The notes: a model not told the origin generated them from the letters alone. Shown: positions 46,379 to 56,000, counted from the first letter of the stretch. The stretch is DNA of 64,000 bases from CAYGTK01 sp964352775 (GCA_964352775.1 CAYGTK010000002.1:16668-80667); one strand, 5' to 3'. A program made the numbers and translations.

Positions 46379-47425
46379 TTAGTCGGGCGTACCGTATACC
46401 ACAAAAAAGAAGTTAGAGACCACGGGGGAACCTGTCTCGTCACTAACATATATGGTAAACCTATTTTGCGAAGCACTCCATTGACCAACCGATACAATTT
46501 CGTCAGACCCTGTCGGATTATACGGCGAGGCTATAATTACGGGGGTTCCAGAAAAACCATTTGATAGTGTTACCTCATATTCACCCGTGTTTGGAGAGCT
46601 TACCGATGCCACTCCATAATCTACCTGAACAGCTATTCCCGATATATAGCCGTAGGCAATAGGTAGCGAGTTACTGTGCAGCGTACCCGGCTCCGGGTCT
46701 AATGTAGGTGCGGCATCTATTTTAAGTTTATCTTTTACGATCACGCCGCCATTATCATCATCAATTATCAACTCTGGAGCACTTGACCCTACCGAATTCA
46801 TGCTAAATACCATTTGCCCATCGCCATTGGCATAGATGTACGTAGCCTGGGTACCATTTTGAAATTGCAATGCCGTATCAAGGCGCATGGCAACCGAAGA
46901 CCCCTCGGGATTAACTCTAACATCATTCATTACTACACTACCCGCATCGGCCAAGCTTACTATGCTTCCAGGTTTTTGCCAAATCGGATTTGTCAAAGCA
47001 TCGGCGGTATTTGCATTATCAGCAGTTTCGGCCGATAATGCATGCTTAGCGTAGGGAACGGCTTCTAGTTCTGATGTACCCATTTCTACCCAGCTGCCGT
47101 TATCATCCAGTTCTACCCGCAAAAAGTGGGTGTTGCCATTCCAGGTAATGGTAGAAAAATCTCCAGCATCAACTACCCCATCACTTACCACTACTGTAAA
47201 CAAGCCCAAATCGCTGGTGGTAACGCTATGCGTTTCTTGGTAAACGATAAGTCCAGCAGGCGGTAAGTTGTTCTGAAAAATGGTAAACCTAACATCTAGC
47301 GATGTATTGGCCTGCACTGCTCCTTGCCCTTCTCGAGCAACGGCTTGATAGTTAAATCCTTGGTTTTGAGCAAAAACTGAAGCACTGAAAAACAGAATCA
47401 ATATGGCTACAAATATCCTTGTCAT
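46379..47425 (-). CDS. Secreted protein of unknown function
   Basis: This 348-residue protein opens with a signal peptide (MTRIFVAILILFFSASVFAQ), then NQGFNYQAVARE and SLDVRFTIFQ. ELEAVPYAKHALSAETADNA follows, a pattern common in Bacteroidota secreted proteins of unknown role. The rest is Gly/Asn/Ser-rich beta-type sequence, as in tail-fibre-like proteins. No T9SS tail is evident. I start it at 47425. A longer frame to 47518 would run through the -7 element TAACTTTA at 47449-47456 and place the signal peptide internally. Confidence 0.78.
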   Translation of the reverse strand: MTRIFVAILILFFSASVFAQNQGFNYQAVAREGQGAVQANTSLDVRFTIFQNNLPPAGLIVYQETHSVTTSDLGLFTVVVSDGVVDAGDFSTITWNGNTHFLRVELDDNGSWVEMGTSELEAVPYAKHALSAETADNANTADALTNPIWQKPGSIVSLADAGSVVMNDVRVNPEGSSVAMRLDTALQFQNGTQATYIYANGDGQMVFSMNSVGSSAPELIIDDDNGGVIVKDKLKIDAAPTLDPEPGTLHSNSLPIAYGYISGIAVQVDYGVASVSSPNTGEYEVTLSNGFSGTPVIIASPYNPTGSDEIVSVGQWSASQNRFTIYVSDETGSPVVSNFFFVVYGTPD

Positions 47426-47448
47426 GTTGGTTGATTTTGGTTGAATAC

Positions 47449-47456
47449 TAAAGTTA
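47449..47456 (-). promoter_or_regulatory. -7 promoter element (TAACTTTA) of the secreted-protein gene
   Basis: This is a TAnnTTTA match on the minus strand, 23 bases ahead of the ATG at 47425. It supports that start over the longer frame. Confidence 0.45.
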
Positions 47457-47478
47457 GCCGAATAGCTCAAATTTTCAA

Positions 47479-47597
47479 AACCAACATAAACGTCACAAAA
47501 TGGGATGTTTTGGTACAATTACGGTGCAGTGTAAAAACCCGGTCCAGTGATAGCAAGGGTTTCAGGGGTGGGTTTTGGCGGCTTAGGAGAGATTTTC
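47479..47597 (+). repeat. Dispersed ~118-bp repeat, copy 2
   Basis: It aligns to 1810-1927 with a single one-base indel. Conserved blocks include AACCAACA, ATGTTTTGGT and AGTGATAGCAAGGGTTTCAG. Both copies lie in gene-free regions in the same orientation. Confidence 0.6.
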
Positions 47598-47740
47598 CTA
47601 TGTCCGCCCAGCAAGTTGGGAAATAGTGGATTCTTAGTTAGCGATATTATGGAGCCTTTTCCCACTAATAAGATTATGGAGAAATATCCTACAAGATGGA
47701 GATTTCCTCGATTTTTGGGTATAAAAGCTATCAAGAGCTA

Positions 47741-47811
47741 AAGTAGTAAGTGTTAACCACTGTTAACCCTGTTAAGTAGGTTAACACCCTTAACACTACT
47801 TAACACCCCAA
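47741..47811. repeat. TTAAC-rich inverted repeat region
   Basis: TTAAC and GTTAA occur about nine times in 70 bases. AAGTAGTAAGTGTTAA at the left is an imperfect reverse complement of TTAACACTACTTAAC at the right, so a long hairpin is possible. It could be a degenerate regulatory array or a structural repeat. Confidence 0.5.
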
Positions 47812-48108
47812 AAACCATTGTCATCCTGAATTCATTTCAGGACCTCACGATAGAAAGATGTGTGGAACGTAACCTGCCCACGCCAGATACTGAATCAAGT
47901 TCAGCATGACATAAATGTATTGCATCACAGAGTCATGGTGAGGTCCTCTGCCTGTCCCGACTTTATTCGGGAAACCATGCGGTGCTGGGCGGTGGATACA
48001 CTGTACCCTCCTCGGCACGCCACTCTTCGAGTACCTCTGAGTGACCTACGCTTTTGTTTTTGACTACTATTCTACTCGTCGCATGACGTAATTACCAAAA
48101 TGCGCAGG

Positions 48109-48263
48109 GTCATCCTGAGCATGGAGCGGTAGCGGAATAGTCGAAGGGCGGGTGTGCTGGGCGATGGATAAATTTTATGCTGTAGCTACTAAGTAAGAAT
48201 GCTCGTGCCAACAATACAAGGCCAACGCGCACACCCTTCGACTGCTACGCGCTCAGGATGACA
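48109..48263. repeat. Inverted pair of the CCCTTCGACTA/GCTCAGGATGAC repeat
   Basis: The left arm (48109-48158) reads GTCATCCTGAGC...TCGAAGGGCGGGTGTG. The right arm (48227-48263) reads CGCGCACACCCTTCGACTG...GCTCAGGATGAC. The two face each other across about 70 bases. Confidence 0.65.
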
Positions 48264-48295
48264 GCTATACTGGTATGTTTACTGTAACGAGCTAC

Positions 48296-48449
48296 CCGCG
48301 TGAGGGATAGCAGCCCTTCGACTACTTCGTTACACCCCGCGTGAGGGATAGCAGCCCTTCGACTATCGCTCAGGACAGGCTAAACCCCGCAGATGAGGTA
48401 CGAGGCGAGGAGTTTAACGGATAGCCCGGCCCGATAGGGGCACGCCCTG
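48296..48449 (-). repeat. Structured GCGTGAGGGAT/GGGGCACGCCC element downstream of the methyltransferase
   Basis: On the minus strand it starts AGGGCGTGCCCC, then GGGCCGGGCTATCCG, and ends CTGCTATCCCTCACGC. The 3' part is duplicated: CGCGTGAGGGATAGCAGC followed by CCTTCGACTA occurs at 48297 and again at 48338. I recall this end sequence from Bacteroidota intergenic regions, but have not checked it. It begins 27 bases past the methyltransferase stop, in the same orientation. Confidence 0.5.
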
Positions 48450-48475
48450 TTATGATGCGTAATTGGTTGGGTGGC

Positions 48476-49093
48476 TTACTTTACCGATAGGCTTAGCAGC
48501 TGTAAGTGGCTGAATAGGTGGCTGGTTTTTTGGTGTATGGTGAAGCCTTGATCGGTTAGGTATTGGGTGAAGTTGAGCTGGGTGAAGGGCTTAAAGTACC
48601 TGCTCTCGAAGGTGTTTATCAGGTTGGTGGCTATCACTTTTGATAGTTTGGTGGTGGGTAGGTCGTACTCTAGTATATAGAGTTTGCCATCGGGTTTTAA
48701 TACGCGTTTTGCTTCTTGTAGCACGGCGGTTCTTATTGCTACGGGCATATCGTGCAGGCCTAGGCTTATGGTTACCACATCAAATTCTTGGTTGGGAAAG
48801 GTCATGCTGCTGGCATCCATTTGTAGGAATGATAGGTTGCTGCCGTACTTTTTCCTTTTGGCTACCTCCAGCATTTTAGCCGATAGGTCGACACCTACTA
48901 CGCTATTAGCGGTGGCGCTTAGGGCAATGGCCAAACTTCCCGTTCCCGTTGCTATATCTAATACTGCTGCGTTGGTGGGGTTTATTTGTTGCACTACCTT
49001 GTTTCGCACAGCGTATAGCAGCAGCTCAAAGCCGTCGTATACGGGTGCCCATCGTGAAAATAGTCGGTCGTTATAGGCTATGTGGTCTTTCAT
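48476..49093 (-). CDS. Class I SAM-dependent methyltransferase (UbiE/MenG-like)
   Basis: This 205-residue methyltransferase has NDRLFSRWAPVYDGFELLL at the N-terminus, as in UbiE/MenG relatives. SAM motif I is LDIATGTGSLAIAL, the acidic loop is GVDLSAKML, and motif IV is EFDVVTISLGLHD. The substrate is unassigned, as it is shorter than true UbiE. The start is the ATG at 49093. A TTG four codons upstream lies inside a TATCTTTTG promoter-like element and is unlikely to be used. Confidence 0.85.
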   Translation of the reverse strand: MKDHIAYNDRLFSRWAPVYDGFELLLYAVRNKVVQQINPTNAAVLDIATGTGSLAIALSATANSVVGVDLSAKMLEVAKRKKYGSNLSFLQMDASSMTFPNQEFDVVTISLGLHDMPVAIRTAVLQEAKRVLKPDGKLYILEYDLPTTKLSKVIATNLINTFESRYFKPFTQLNFTQYLTDQGFTIHQKTSHLFSHLQLLSLSVK

Positions 49094-49102
49094 TGTGTGG
49101 CG

Positions 49103-49111
49103 CAAAAGATA
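49103..49111 (-). promoter_or_regulatory. -7-like element (TATCTTTTG) of the methyltransferase
   Basis: It is one base longer than TAnnTTTG on the minus strand, 9 bases ahead of the ATG at 49093. It covers the alternative upstream TTG start. Confidence 0.35.
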
Positions 49112-49278
49112 CGCATTGATGTGTTAAGTGGTAGTAAGGAGTATAACTAATAGGCCAACCACATTGCACGTTAAGCTTTCTCGTTAGCGGATGAAGTGTA
49201 GCTAAACACCACTACAAATCAACATGTCTAATTTGATTATGTGATTTATTAAAAATGTTATATTTTTAAAGAAAAAAC

Positions 49279-49845
49279 ATGAAAAATAATACCATTTTCT
49301 CTTTATTCATCGCTGTGCCCTTAATTATAGGTTGTCAAAATGAGACCAACGGCCTTCAAAAAAATATAACTAACTACGAACTAGAAGAAACTAAAACAGA
49401 CAATTTAAATCGAAATGATAAAACTACTATCAATAAGTGTAGACCTAGTTGTAGCGGTTTAGAGGTTTTGGAAAAATATAGTTACACAACTAAGGAAGAG
49501 ATTAAACTGAAGCTCGTTGTATTCGGTGATTGGATTGACTCTTTAAGCACCAGCAACCGCTCGAGTAATAGTGGTGCATCGTTTAAAGTGAAACCTCTCT
49601 CTGTATATAATTTAAACAAAGGAGACGTAATAAACGTACAACCTATTCCAAAGGGAGATAAATTTGCTTGCCTTATAAACGTGAAGTTTCAGAAAGAAAA
49701 AGACCCTGTAATTTGGGAAATATACGGAGTGTGGAATGATTTGGATAGGTGGACAATTATAAACAGAGTGTGTCCACCAAATGGATTGGATTGTAGCGGT
49801 AATCGAATTCACTCATGGATAGAAGATCAAAAAGTGAATTTTTGA
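49279..49845 (+). CDS. Putative lipoprotein of unknown function
   Basis: This 188-residue protein opens with Lys/Asn residues, a hydrophobic stretch (IFSLFIAVPLIIG) and a lipobox Cys (Cys19 in LIIGCQ), so it is predicted to be an outer-membrane or inner-membrane lipoprotein. The mature part has a KCRPSCSGLEVLEKY stretch, and the C-terminal third has CPPNGLDCSGN. Its codons are more AT-rich than those of its neighbours. I do not recognise a family. A perfect 15-bp inverted repeat overlaps its stop codon. Confidence 0.7.
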   Translation: MKNNTIFSLFIAVPLIIGCQNETNGLQKNITNYELEETKTDNLNRNDKTTINKCRPSCSGLEVLEKYSYTTKEEIKLKLVVFGDWIDSLSTSNRSSNSGASFKVKPLSVYNLNKGDVINVQPIPKGDKFACLINVKFQKEKDPVIWEIYGVWNDLDRWTIINRVCPPNGLDCSGNRIHSWIEDQKVNF

Positions 49846-49853
49846 TCTTCTAT
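49819..49853. terminator. Perfect 15-bp hairpin across the lipoprotein stop codon
   Basis: ATAGAAGATCAAAAA-GTGAA-TTTTTGATCTTCTAT is a perfect inverted repeat. The TGA stop lies in its right arm. There is no separate T-run after the stem on the plus strand, so it is either a coupled terminator, in which the T-run is inside the stem, or an RNA-stability hairpin. Confidence 0.5.
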
Positions 49854-49898
49854 ACAGTGATATTATGTTAGCCTATACTCATCCTATAAACTAAAACC

Positions 49899-51131
49899 CT
49901 ACCAACTAACCTCCACCACATTCCTAGTCAAATCCTCCAAAGTTTCGCGTTGGCGGATGAGGTGGTCTTTGCCGTTCACTAGCATTATCTCAGCGGGGCG
50001 GAAGCGGCTGTTGTAGTTGCTGCTCATCATCATGCCGTAGGCACCAGCATTGTGAAAGGCCAGTATATCGCCCTCGTGTATCTCGCTTATGCGGCGGTCC
50101 CAGGCAAAGGTGTCGGTTTCGCAGATGTAGCCTACTACGGTGTAAATGCGGTCTTTCCCCTCGGGGTTGCTCATGTTGGTAATGTGGTGATACGAGTCGT
50201 ACATCATAGGGCGCACCAAGTGGTTCATACCAGAATCTACCTGAGCAAATACGGTGGCGGTGGTTTGTTTTATCACATTCACCTTCACCAAAAAGTAGCC
50301 AGCATCGCTCACTAAATACTTGCCGGGCTCGAACCATAACTCTAAATCGCGGCCATATGCCTTGCAGAACTCGTTGAACCTATCGCCCAGTTGCTGGCCC
50401 ATTAATTCTACATCGGTACCAAGGTCGTTGGGTTTGTAGGGTATTTTAAATCCGCTACCGAAATCCATGAATTTTAGGTCTTTGAAATGTTCGGCCGATT
50501 CAAACAATAACTCTGCTCCGCGAAGGAACACATCTACATCCAATATCTCCGATCCGGTGTGCATGTGTATGCCTTCCACCTGCAGCCCGGTCGATTTCAC
50601 CAATCGCTCTAGGTGGCGGGTTTGGTAAATGGATATACCGAATTTACTATCAATATGGCCGGTGCTTATCTTGGCATTTCCCCCCGCCATAATGTGTGGG
50701 TTCAGGCGAATACAAACGGGAACGCTGCCCCCATATTCGTGCCCGAATTGCTCCAGAATTGATAGGTTATCGATATTGATATGCACCCCAAGTTCCACGG
50801 CCATTTTTATCTCTTCAAACGATACGCCATTGGGGGTATAAATTATCTCTTTAGCATCGAACCCAGCCTGCAAACCAAGCATTACTTCTTGTATAGAAAC
50901 GGTATCGAGCCCAGCGCCCAGCTCGCGTAAGTAGCGCAGTATGTTGGGATTGGTAAGTGCCTTGCAGGCGTATTTAAACTTAGCTCGGGTATTGGCAAAA
51001 GCATCGGTAAGCTGTTTATAGCGCTTAGCCATCTGCTCGGTATCGTATACATAAAGTGGCGAATCGTATCGCCTTACCAATTCCAGCACATCCATTCCTT
51101 GAATGGTGTACCTGCCGTTTGTTAAGTCCAT
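49899..51131 (-). CDS. lysA: Diaminopimelate decarboxylase
   Basis: LysA is a PLP enzyme that decarboxylates meso-diaminopimelate to L-lysine. The 410 residues fit. YDSPLYVYDTEQM lies near the N-terminus and the PLP-lysine region is KFKYACKALTNPNILR (Lys about residue 55). The later motifs are HMHTGSEI and DFGSGFKIPY. The C-terminal domain has EPGKYLVSDAGYFL, CETDTFAWDR and the GAYGMMMSSNYNSR loop. A TATTTTTG element (51153-51160) supports the start. Confidence 0.94.
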   Translation of the reverse strand: MDLTNGRYTIQGMDVLELVRRYDSPLYVYDTEQMAKRYKQLTDAFANTRAKFKYACKALTNPNILRYLRELGAGLDTVSIQEVMLGLQAGFDAKEIIYTPNGVSFEEIKMAVELGVHINIDNLSILEQFGHEYGGSVPVCIRLNPHIMAGGNAKISTGHIDSKFGISIYQTRHLERLVKSTGLQVEGIHMHTGSEILDVDVFLRGAELLFESAEHFKDLKFMDFGSGFKIPYKPNDLGTDVELMGQQLGDRFNEFCKAYGRDLELWFEPGKYLVSDAGYFLVKVNVIKQTTATVFAQVDSGMNHLVRPMMYDSYHHITNMSNPEGKDRIYTVVGYICETDTFAWDRRISEIHEGDILAFHNAGAYGMMMSSNYNSRFRPAEIMLVNGKDHLIRQRETLEDLTRNVVEVSW

Positions 51132-51152
51132 TTTTTATTTAGAATAAAAAGC

Positions 51153-51160
51153 CAAAAATA
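51153..51160 (-). promoter_or_regulatory. -7 promoter element (TATTTTTG) of lysA
   Basis: This is an exact TAnnTTTG match on the minus strand, 21 bases ahead of the lysA ATG. Confidence 0.45.
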
Positions 51161-51247
51161 CGGGTTGGTGGGATTAAATGCGTGGTAGTTTGCTTTCTGT
51201 TGTCAAAATAGTGACGGAGGGCTCAGGTAAGGTGTCTTTACTGCCAT

Positions 51248-51301
51248 ACCGCCCTTCGACTATTCCGTTTCGCTACGCTACGCTGCATGCTCAGGATGAC
51301 C
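51248..51301 (+). repeat. CCCTTCGACTA/GCTCAGGATGAC repeat, single copy
   Basis: CGCCCTTCGACTATTCCG and TGCATGCTCAGGATGACC match the reverse complement of 48109-48150, with a variable middle. It lies between the lysA and POT genes. Confidence 0.6.
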
Positions 51302-51334
51302 TACCCTTAATGAAGCAGCTAGGCGCTAATACCG

Positions 51335-51376
51335 TTGACTACGACTATTGACTGTTACTACTATGGACCATCTACT
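51335..51376 (+). repeat. Degenerate heptad array, copy 5
   Basis: ACTATTGACTG, then CTACTATGGACCAT, keeps the CTATTGA and CTATGGA units of the heptad family, but the 7-bp phase is broken in places. It lies downstream of the POT transporter. Confidence 0.3.
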
Positions 51377-51382
51377 AACCCC

Positions 51383-52999
51383 CTAATTCTGCGATACTGA
51401 TGGGTCGGGCAGTTCGTAATCTTCTTCCGTTTGGATGTAGAATTCCTCTTTATACCACATAGCCACAAACACGAATAATGTTGCTACAGCAAACATAGCC
51501 CCAGCAAAGAACCAGAAGTATTTCGCCCCATCCAGCTTGCTGAACTTGGCGGCAAATGTTTCTTGCGGAGCAAAAGTACCCACTGAGGTAAGCGACTCTT
51601 TATTAGCATCCAATAATTCGTATCTATTGCCTTCGGCTGGTGCTAAAAAGAAGGTGCCTTGCAAACCACTGCCATCAGGCATTTCCAATCCTGCAGCTCC
51701 TTCAAAAGAGATACGGGAGAGGTCGCTTGCTAAGGCTTCGTCCTTAAATTCCACATAGGTTTTAGCACCTGTTTCTACCGCTGCTATTTCTAGTGGCTCT
51801 ATAATAAAACCTGTTACCCCTACGGTTATCATGTTACCCACCATTACCGACAATAAATAGAAGCTGGTAATGAATGATTTCATGGTGTTAGGTGCCTGTG
51901 TGTAGGCAAATTCCAAGGCAGAAATTGATACCAATATCTCGGCAATAGTTAAGAAGATATAGGCCACAAATTGCCAGATGATAGAAGGCTTTCCACCATC
52001 AACTAATTGCTGCTCAACCATGGCACAAATAGCGAAGGGAATAGCCGCTAAAAAGAGGCCTACCATTATCCGTTTTATCAGCGAGAACTTCATCCGTTTC
52101 TCAATAAATGGATAGACCAAGAAGGTGAAAACGGGTATAAGTGTTAGTATTAGAATAGGGTTTACGGCTTGTATTTGCGAGGGAAGTAGCTCGAACTGCC
52201 AAAACCCAAGGTCGACCAGTTTATCCATCCGCTTAGCTTGAAACACCCAAGTAGAGCCCGTTTGATCGAATAACGACCAGAAGAAAGAGATGAACACAAA
52301 ATAGATGATACTCATGTTACCAAGGGCTTTCAACCCTTGTTTGCTAAATAAGTCGCGCTTATATACTGCCCAACCCGCAGCTTTTACTGAAATGAATTCA
52401 TGACGACCGATGTAGAACACGATAGTAGCAAGAAGCATCAACAGCCCCGGCAAACCAAAGGCTACATGTGGTCCGTATTCTTTCAATAGCAATGGCGTAA
52501 TTAACGTAGCCACGAACGACCCAAAATTGATGGATAGGTAGAAGTAGTTGAACACTCGATTGATAAGGCTGCTGTTATCCTTCCCAAATTGGTCGCCCAC
52601 GTGGGCTGATACACAAGGTTTTATTCCTCCAGACCCAATGGCTATAAGGGTTAAACCGATGGTTAAACCCATTCTAGTTTCGTCTAGCGCTAAGGCCAGG
52701 TGCCCTAGGCAATACACAATAGATAGACCTATAATGGTCTTGTATTTACCCAAGAAAATATCAGATAACAAAGCACCCAAAATAGGTGTACCATAGGTAG
52801 CTATAATAAATATGTGATACCAGTACGAGGCTTCGTGTTCTGGCATTAAGTCGAGCGCACCGCTACTGTTCACAAGGTATTGGGTCATGAACACCGAAAG
52901 GATGGCCTTCATTCCATAAAAACTGAACCGCTCGGCGGCTTCATTTCCAATAATGTAAGGTATACCTTTAGGCATACGTGCTTTTTGCGCTGTGCTCAT
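51383..52999 (-). CDS. POT-family proton-dependent oligopeptide transporter
   Basis: This 538-residue major-facilitator membrane protein imports di- or tripeptides with protons. It opens with KGIPYIIGNEAAERFSFYGM, where NEAxERFSFYGM is the POT signature with its ExxERF motif. GTPILGALLSDIFLGKYKT follows, then about 12 membrane segments. The C-terminal third has a hydrophilic insertion of about 90 residues (from TGAKTYVEFKDE to KLDGAKYFW) between the last helices, typical of Bacteroidota members. The TATCTTTG element at 53032-53039 supports the start. Confidence 0.93.
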   Translation of the reverse strand: MSTAQKARMPKGIPYIIGNEAAERFSFYGMKAILSVFMTQYLVNSSGALDLMPEHEASYWYHIFIIATYGTPILGALLSDIFLGKYKTIIGLSIVYCLGHLALALDETRMGLTIGLTLIAIGSGGIKPCVSAHVGDQFGKDNSSLINRVFNYFYLSINFGSFVATLITPLLLKEYGPHVAFGLPGLLMLLATIVFYIGRHEFISVKAAGWAVYKRDLFSKQGLKALGNMSIIYFVFISFFWSLFDQTGSTWVFQAKRMDKLVDLGFWQFELLPSQIQAVNPILILTLIPVFTFLVYPFIEKRMKFSLIKRIMVGLFLAAIPFAICAMVEQQLVDGGKPSIIWQFVAYIFLTIAEILVSISALEFAYTQAPNTMKSFITSFYLLSVMVGNMITVGVTGFIIEPLEIAAVETGAKTYVEFKDEALASDLSRISFEGAAGLEMPDGSGLQGTFFLAPAEGNRYELLDANKESLTSVGTFAPQETFAAKFSKLDGAKYFWFFAGAMFAVATLFVFVAMWYKEEFYIQTEEDYELPDPSVSQN

Positions 53000-53031
53000 G
53001 CTACTTATTGCTAAATTTTAAATTGAATAGC

Positions 53032-53039
53032 CAAAGATA
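53032..53039 (-). promoter_or_regulatory. -7 promoter element (TATCTTTG) of the POT gene
   Basis: This is an exact TAnnTTTG match on the minus strand, 32 bases ahead of the ATG at 52999. Confidence 0.5.
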
Positions 53040-53092
53040 GGAATTACACTACTATGCTCATCTGTGTTCAAAAGTCGCATAGTTAGTAGTAA

Positions 53093-56000
53093 ATGCCGTA
53101 TTTTAGTAATGTTATGTTACGCCACTGTACACTACTGCTTTTAAGCCTTGCCATTAGCATATCGATGCTACATGCGCACAATGGCTGTAGAACGATGGCT
53201 CCTGCAGAAAGCGATCGTATTGCCAACATCCGTTTTAGTGAGAACAAGGGGCAATGGCATGAGGATATTCAATACCGCCTACGATTCAATACTGGTGCGC
53301 TTTTCTTAGAAGATACCAGTTGGAGTTTCCACTTTATTCATGGGGAAGACTTTGATAGTTTTGATGATATACATCACGGTTGTGTAACTGATACTTTAGA
53401 GGTTCGCCACCATGTTTATCGAATGAATTTTGTTGGTGCCAATGCCAATGCGAACACTTCTGTACAGGAAGCTTATCTAGATTACGAGAACTATTATTTA
53501 GGTACCAACCCTAGTAAATGGGCCAGCAAAGTAGCCGCACATCGCCGTGTGAACTACCATGATCTGTATCCCGGTATCGATATGTCCATTTTCGGACAAG
53601 ACAGACACTTAAAATACGAGTTCACCCTACAGCCCGGTGCCGACCCAAAGAATATCCAGATAAGATATGATGGAATTGACGACCTGAAGGTGATAAATAA
53701 CGAGTTGCATTACTCCACTACTGCCAATGCCGTTAAAGAGACCAACCTATATGCCTACCAATTAATAGATGGCGAAGAAATAGCGGTGGCTTGCCAATTC
53801 CAATTGCACAACAACACGGTTAGTTTTCAGCTACCTGATGGCTACAACAAGAACTATCCCTTAACCATCGACCCTGACCTTATCTTTTCTACCTATACCG
53901 GTTCAGCGGCCGATAATTTTGGGTTTACAGCAACCGATGACCTAGAGGGTTCATTTTATGCTGGTGGTATTGCTCGTTCGGCAGGTTATGTTATTCGTCC
54001 ACAAGTGGGAGCTTTGCAAAGCACTTTTGCAGGTGGGGTGAATTCAGGAGGGCAATTCCTTCTTGGTTTTGATGCTGATATGGCGATAACTAAGTTCAAC
54101 CCTACAGGCGATTCATTACGGTATTCCACCTATATAGGGGGTACTACCAACGAACAGCCACACAGTATGGTAGTGAACGATGCTGGTGAGTTGCACATTA
54201 TGGGTAGATCTAACTCTACCGATTACCCCTTTACACCCAATGCTTTACAACGAGCTAATGCAGGGCAAATGGATATTGTGGTTTCTAAATTGAATGCTGA
54301 TGGTACGGCTCTATTAGGATCTACCTACCTGGGCGGAACCCTTGATGATGCTACCAATATATCGGCAGCACCATTCGCAATTAGCTCCTTAAAATTCAAC
54401 TATGCCGATGATGCCCGTGGAGAGATATTGGTGGATGATAACGGCTTTGTTTACGTAGCTACATGTACCCAGTCAGGTAACTTCCCTACTACACCAGGTA
54501 GCTTTCAGCGGAATTACGTAGGTGGGCAAATGGCCTGTGTGTTCAAAATGAACCAAGACCTGAGTAACTTGGAATGGTCATCGTATTACGGCGATCGTGA
54601 AGATGATGCGGCTTATGGGTTAAGCTTTGACAGTAACGACGATATTTACTTTGTAGGTGGAACGGTAAGCAATGGGCTCACTATGTCGCCAACAGCTGTA
54701 ACCACTACCTTTCAAGGTGGGCGAGCAGATGGTTTTGTGGTACACATTGATAATAGTGGTTCTCTTATCCTCAACTCTACCTTTATTGGTACAGACCAAT
54801 ACGACCAAGTTTACTTTGTGCAGAACGATGCCGATGATAATGTATATATCTATGGGCAAACTGCTGGGCAAATGACTCCTACACCTGGTGTGTATGCCGA
54901 GCCTAATAGTGGGCAATTTGTTATTTCACTTGCCCCCGATCTGGCTAGTCAAAATTTCTTGACCACCTTCGGTAGAGGCGATGGCGATCCTGATATTTCA
55001 CCAACTGCTTTCTTGGTAGATGTATGTGGAAATATCTATTGTGCTGGCTGGGGATCTAGCACTGGCCCTGCCAACCCACCACTTACCACTAATGGCTTAA
55101 GCACCACTGCCGATGCTTTTAAAAGCACTACTGATAACAACGATTTCTATTTCTTTGTATTAGGCCCAAGGGCACAAACCAGAGTGTACGCTAGCTTTTT
55201 TGGGGGTGACCAAAGCCAAGAACACCTAGATGGCGGAACTAGCCGTTTTGACAAAAACGGGGTTATATACCAAGCCGTGTGTGCAGGATGTGGTAACAAC
55301 GATGATTTCCCATACACTCCCGGTGCTTGGTCGTCTATCAATCAAAGTACCAACTGTAACCTTGGTGCTGCAAAATTTCAGTTCGACCTTATTGGGGTAG
55401 AGGTAGATGTATTGGCTTTCCCATCAGATGCAGGTTGTGTGCCACACACTGTTTTCTTTAATGGTAATGCCGTAAATGCACAGCAATATTACTGGGATTT
55501 TGGTGATGGTACTACATCCATTTTACCCAACCCAGTTAAGACTTTCAACCAAGTAGGCACCTATGATGTAACCCTAGTTGGTTTCGATTCTACCACCTGT
55601 ATCGGCATTCTTTTTGTTGATACATCTGTGGTTCAGATCATTGTTGAAGATGATAGTATGACCGCTGATTTCATTCCAAATATTATCAGCAGTTGCGACT
55701 CCTTTGTTATTCAGTTGAACGACCAAAGTTCTAGAGTAAAAGACTACCACTGGTTCTTTGGCGATGGAGCATCTTCTTCATCACAAAACCCTAGACACGA
55801 GTATAGTGCTGCTGGCGTTTATGATATTACCCTTATAACCACAAATGATACTGCTTGTAATGCTGCTGATACTATAGTTAAGCGGGTGGAGTTTGCCCCA
55901 TTTGTGGTGGCCTCCTTCCAAGTGCCCGATACATTCGGTTGCCTACCATACACAGCCAACTTTACTGACAATAGCCTAGGCGGACAAGAATTCTACTGGG

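Larger units (their letters stand above)
47426..48475. other. 1-kb gene-free, repeat-rich region
   Basis: No credible gene occurs here. In order it holds a -7 promoter element, the second copy of the 118-bp repeat (47479-47597), a stretch dense in TTAAC/GTTAA units (47741-47811), inverted repeats around CATCCTGAATTCATTTCAGG and GAATCAAGTTCAGCATGAC (47820-47912), an inverted pair of the CCCTTCGACTA...GCTCAGGATGAC family (48109-48263) and a GCGTGAGGGAT...GGGGCACGCCC element (48296-48449). Short frames here are not protein-like. Confidence 0.7.
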
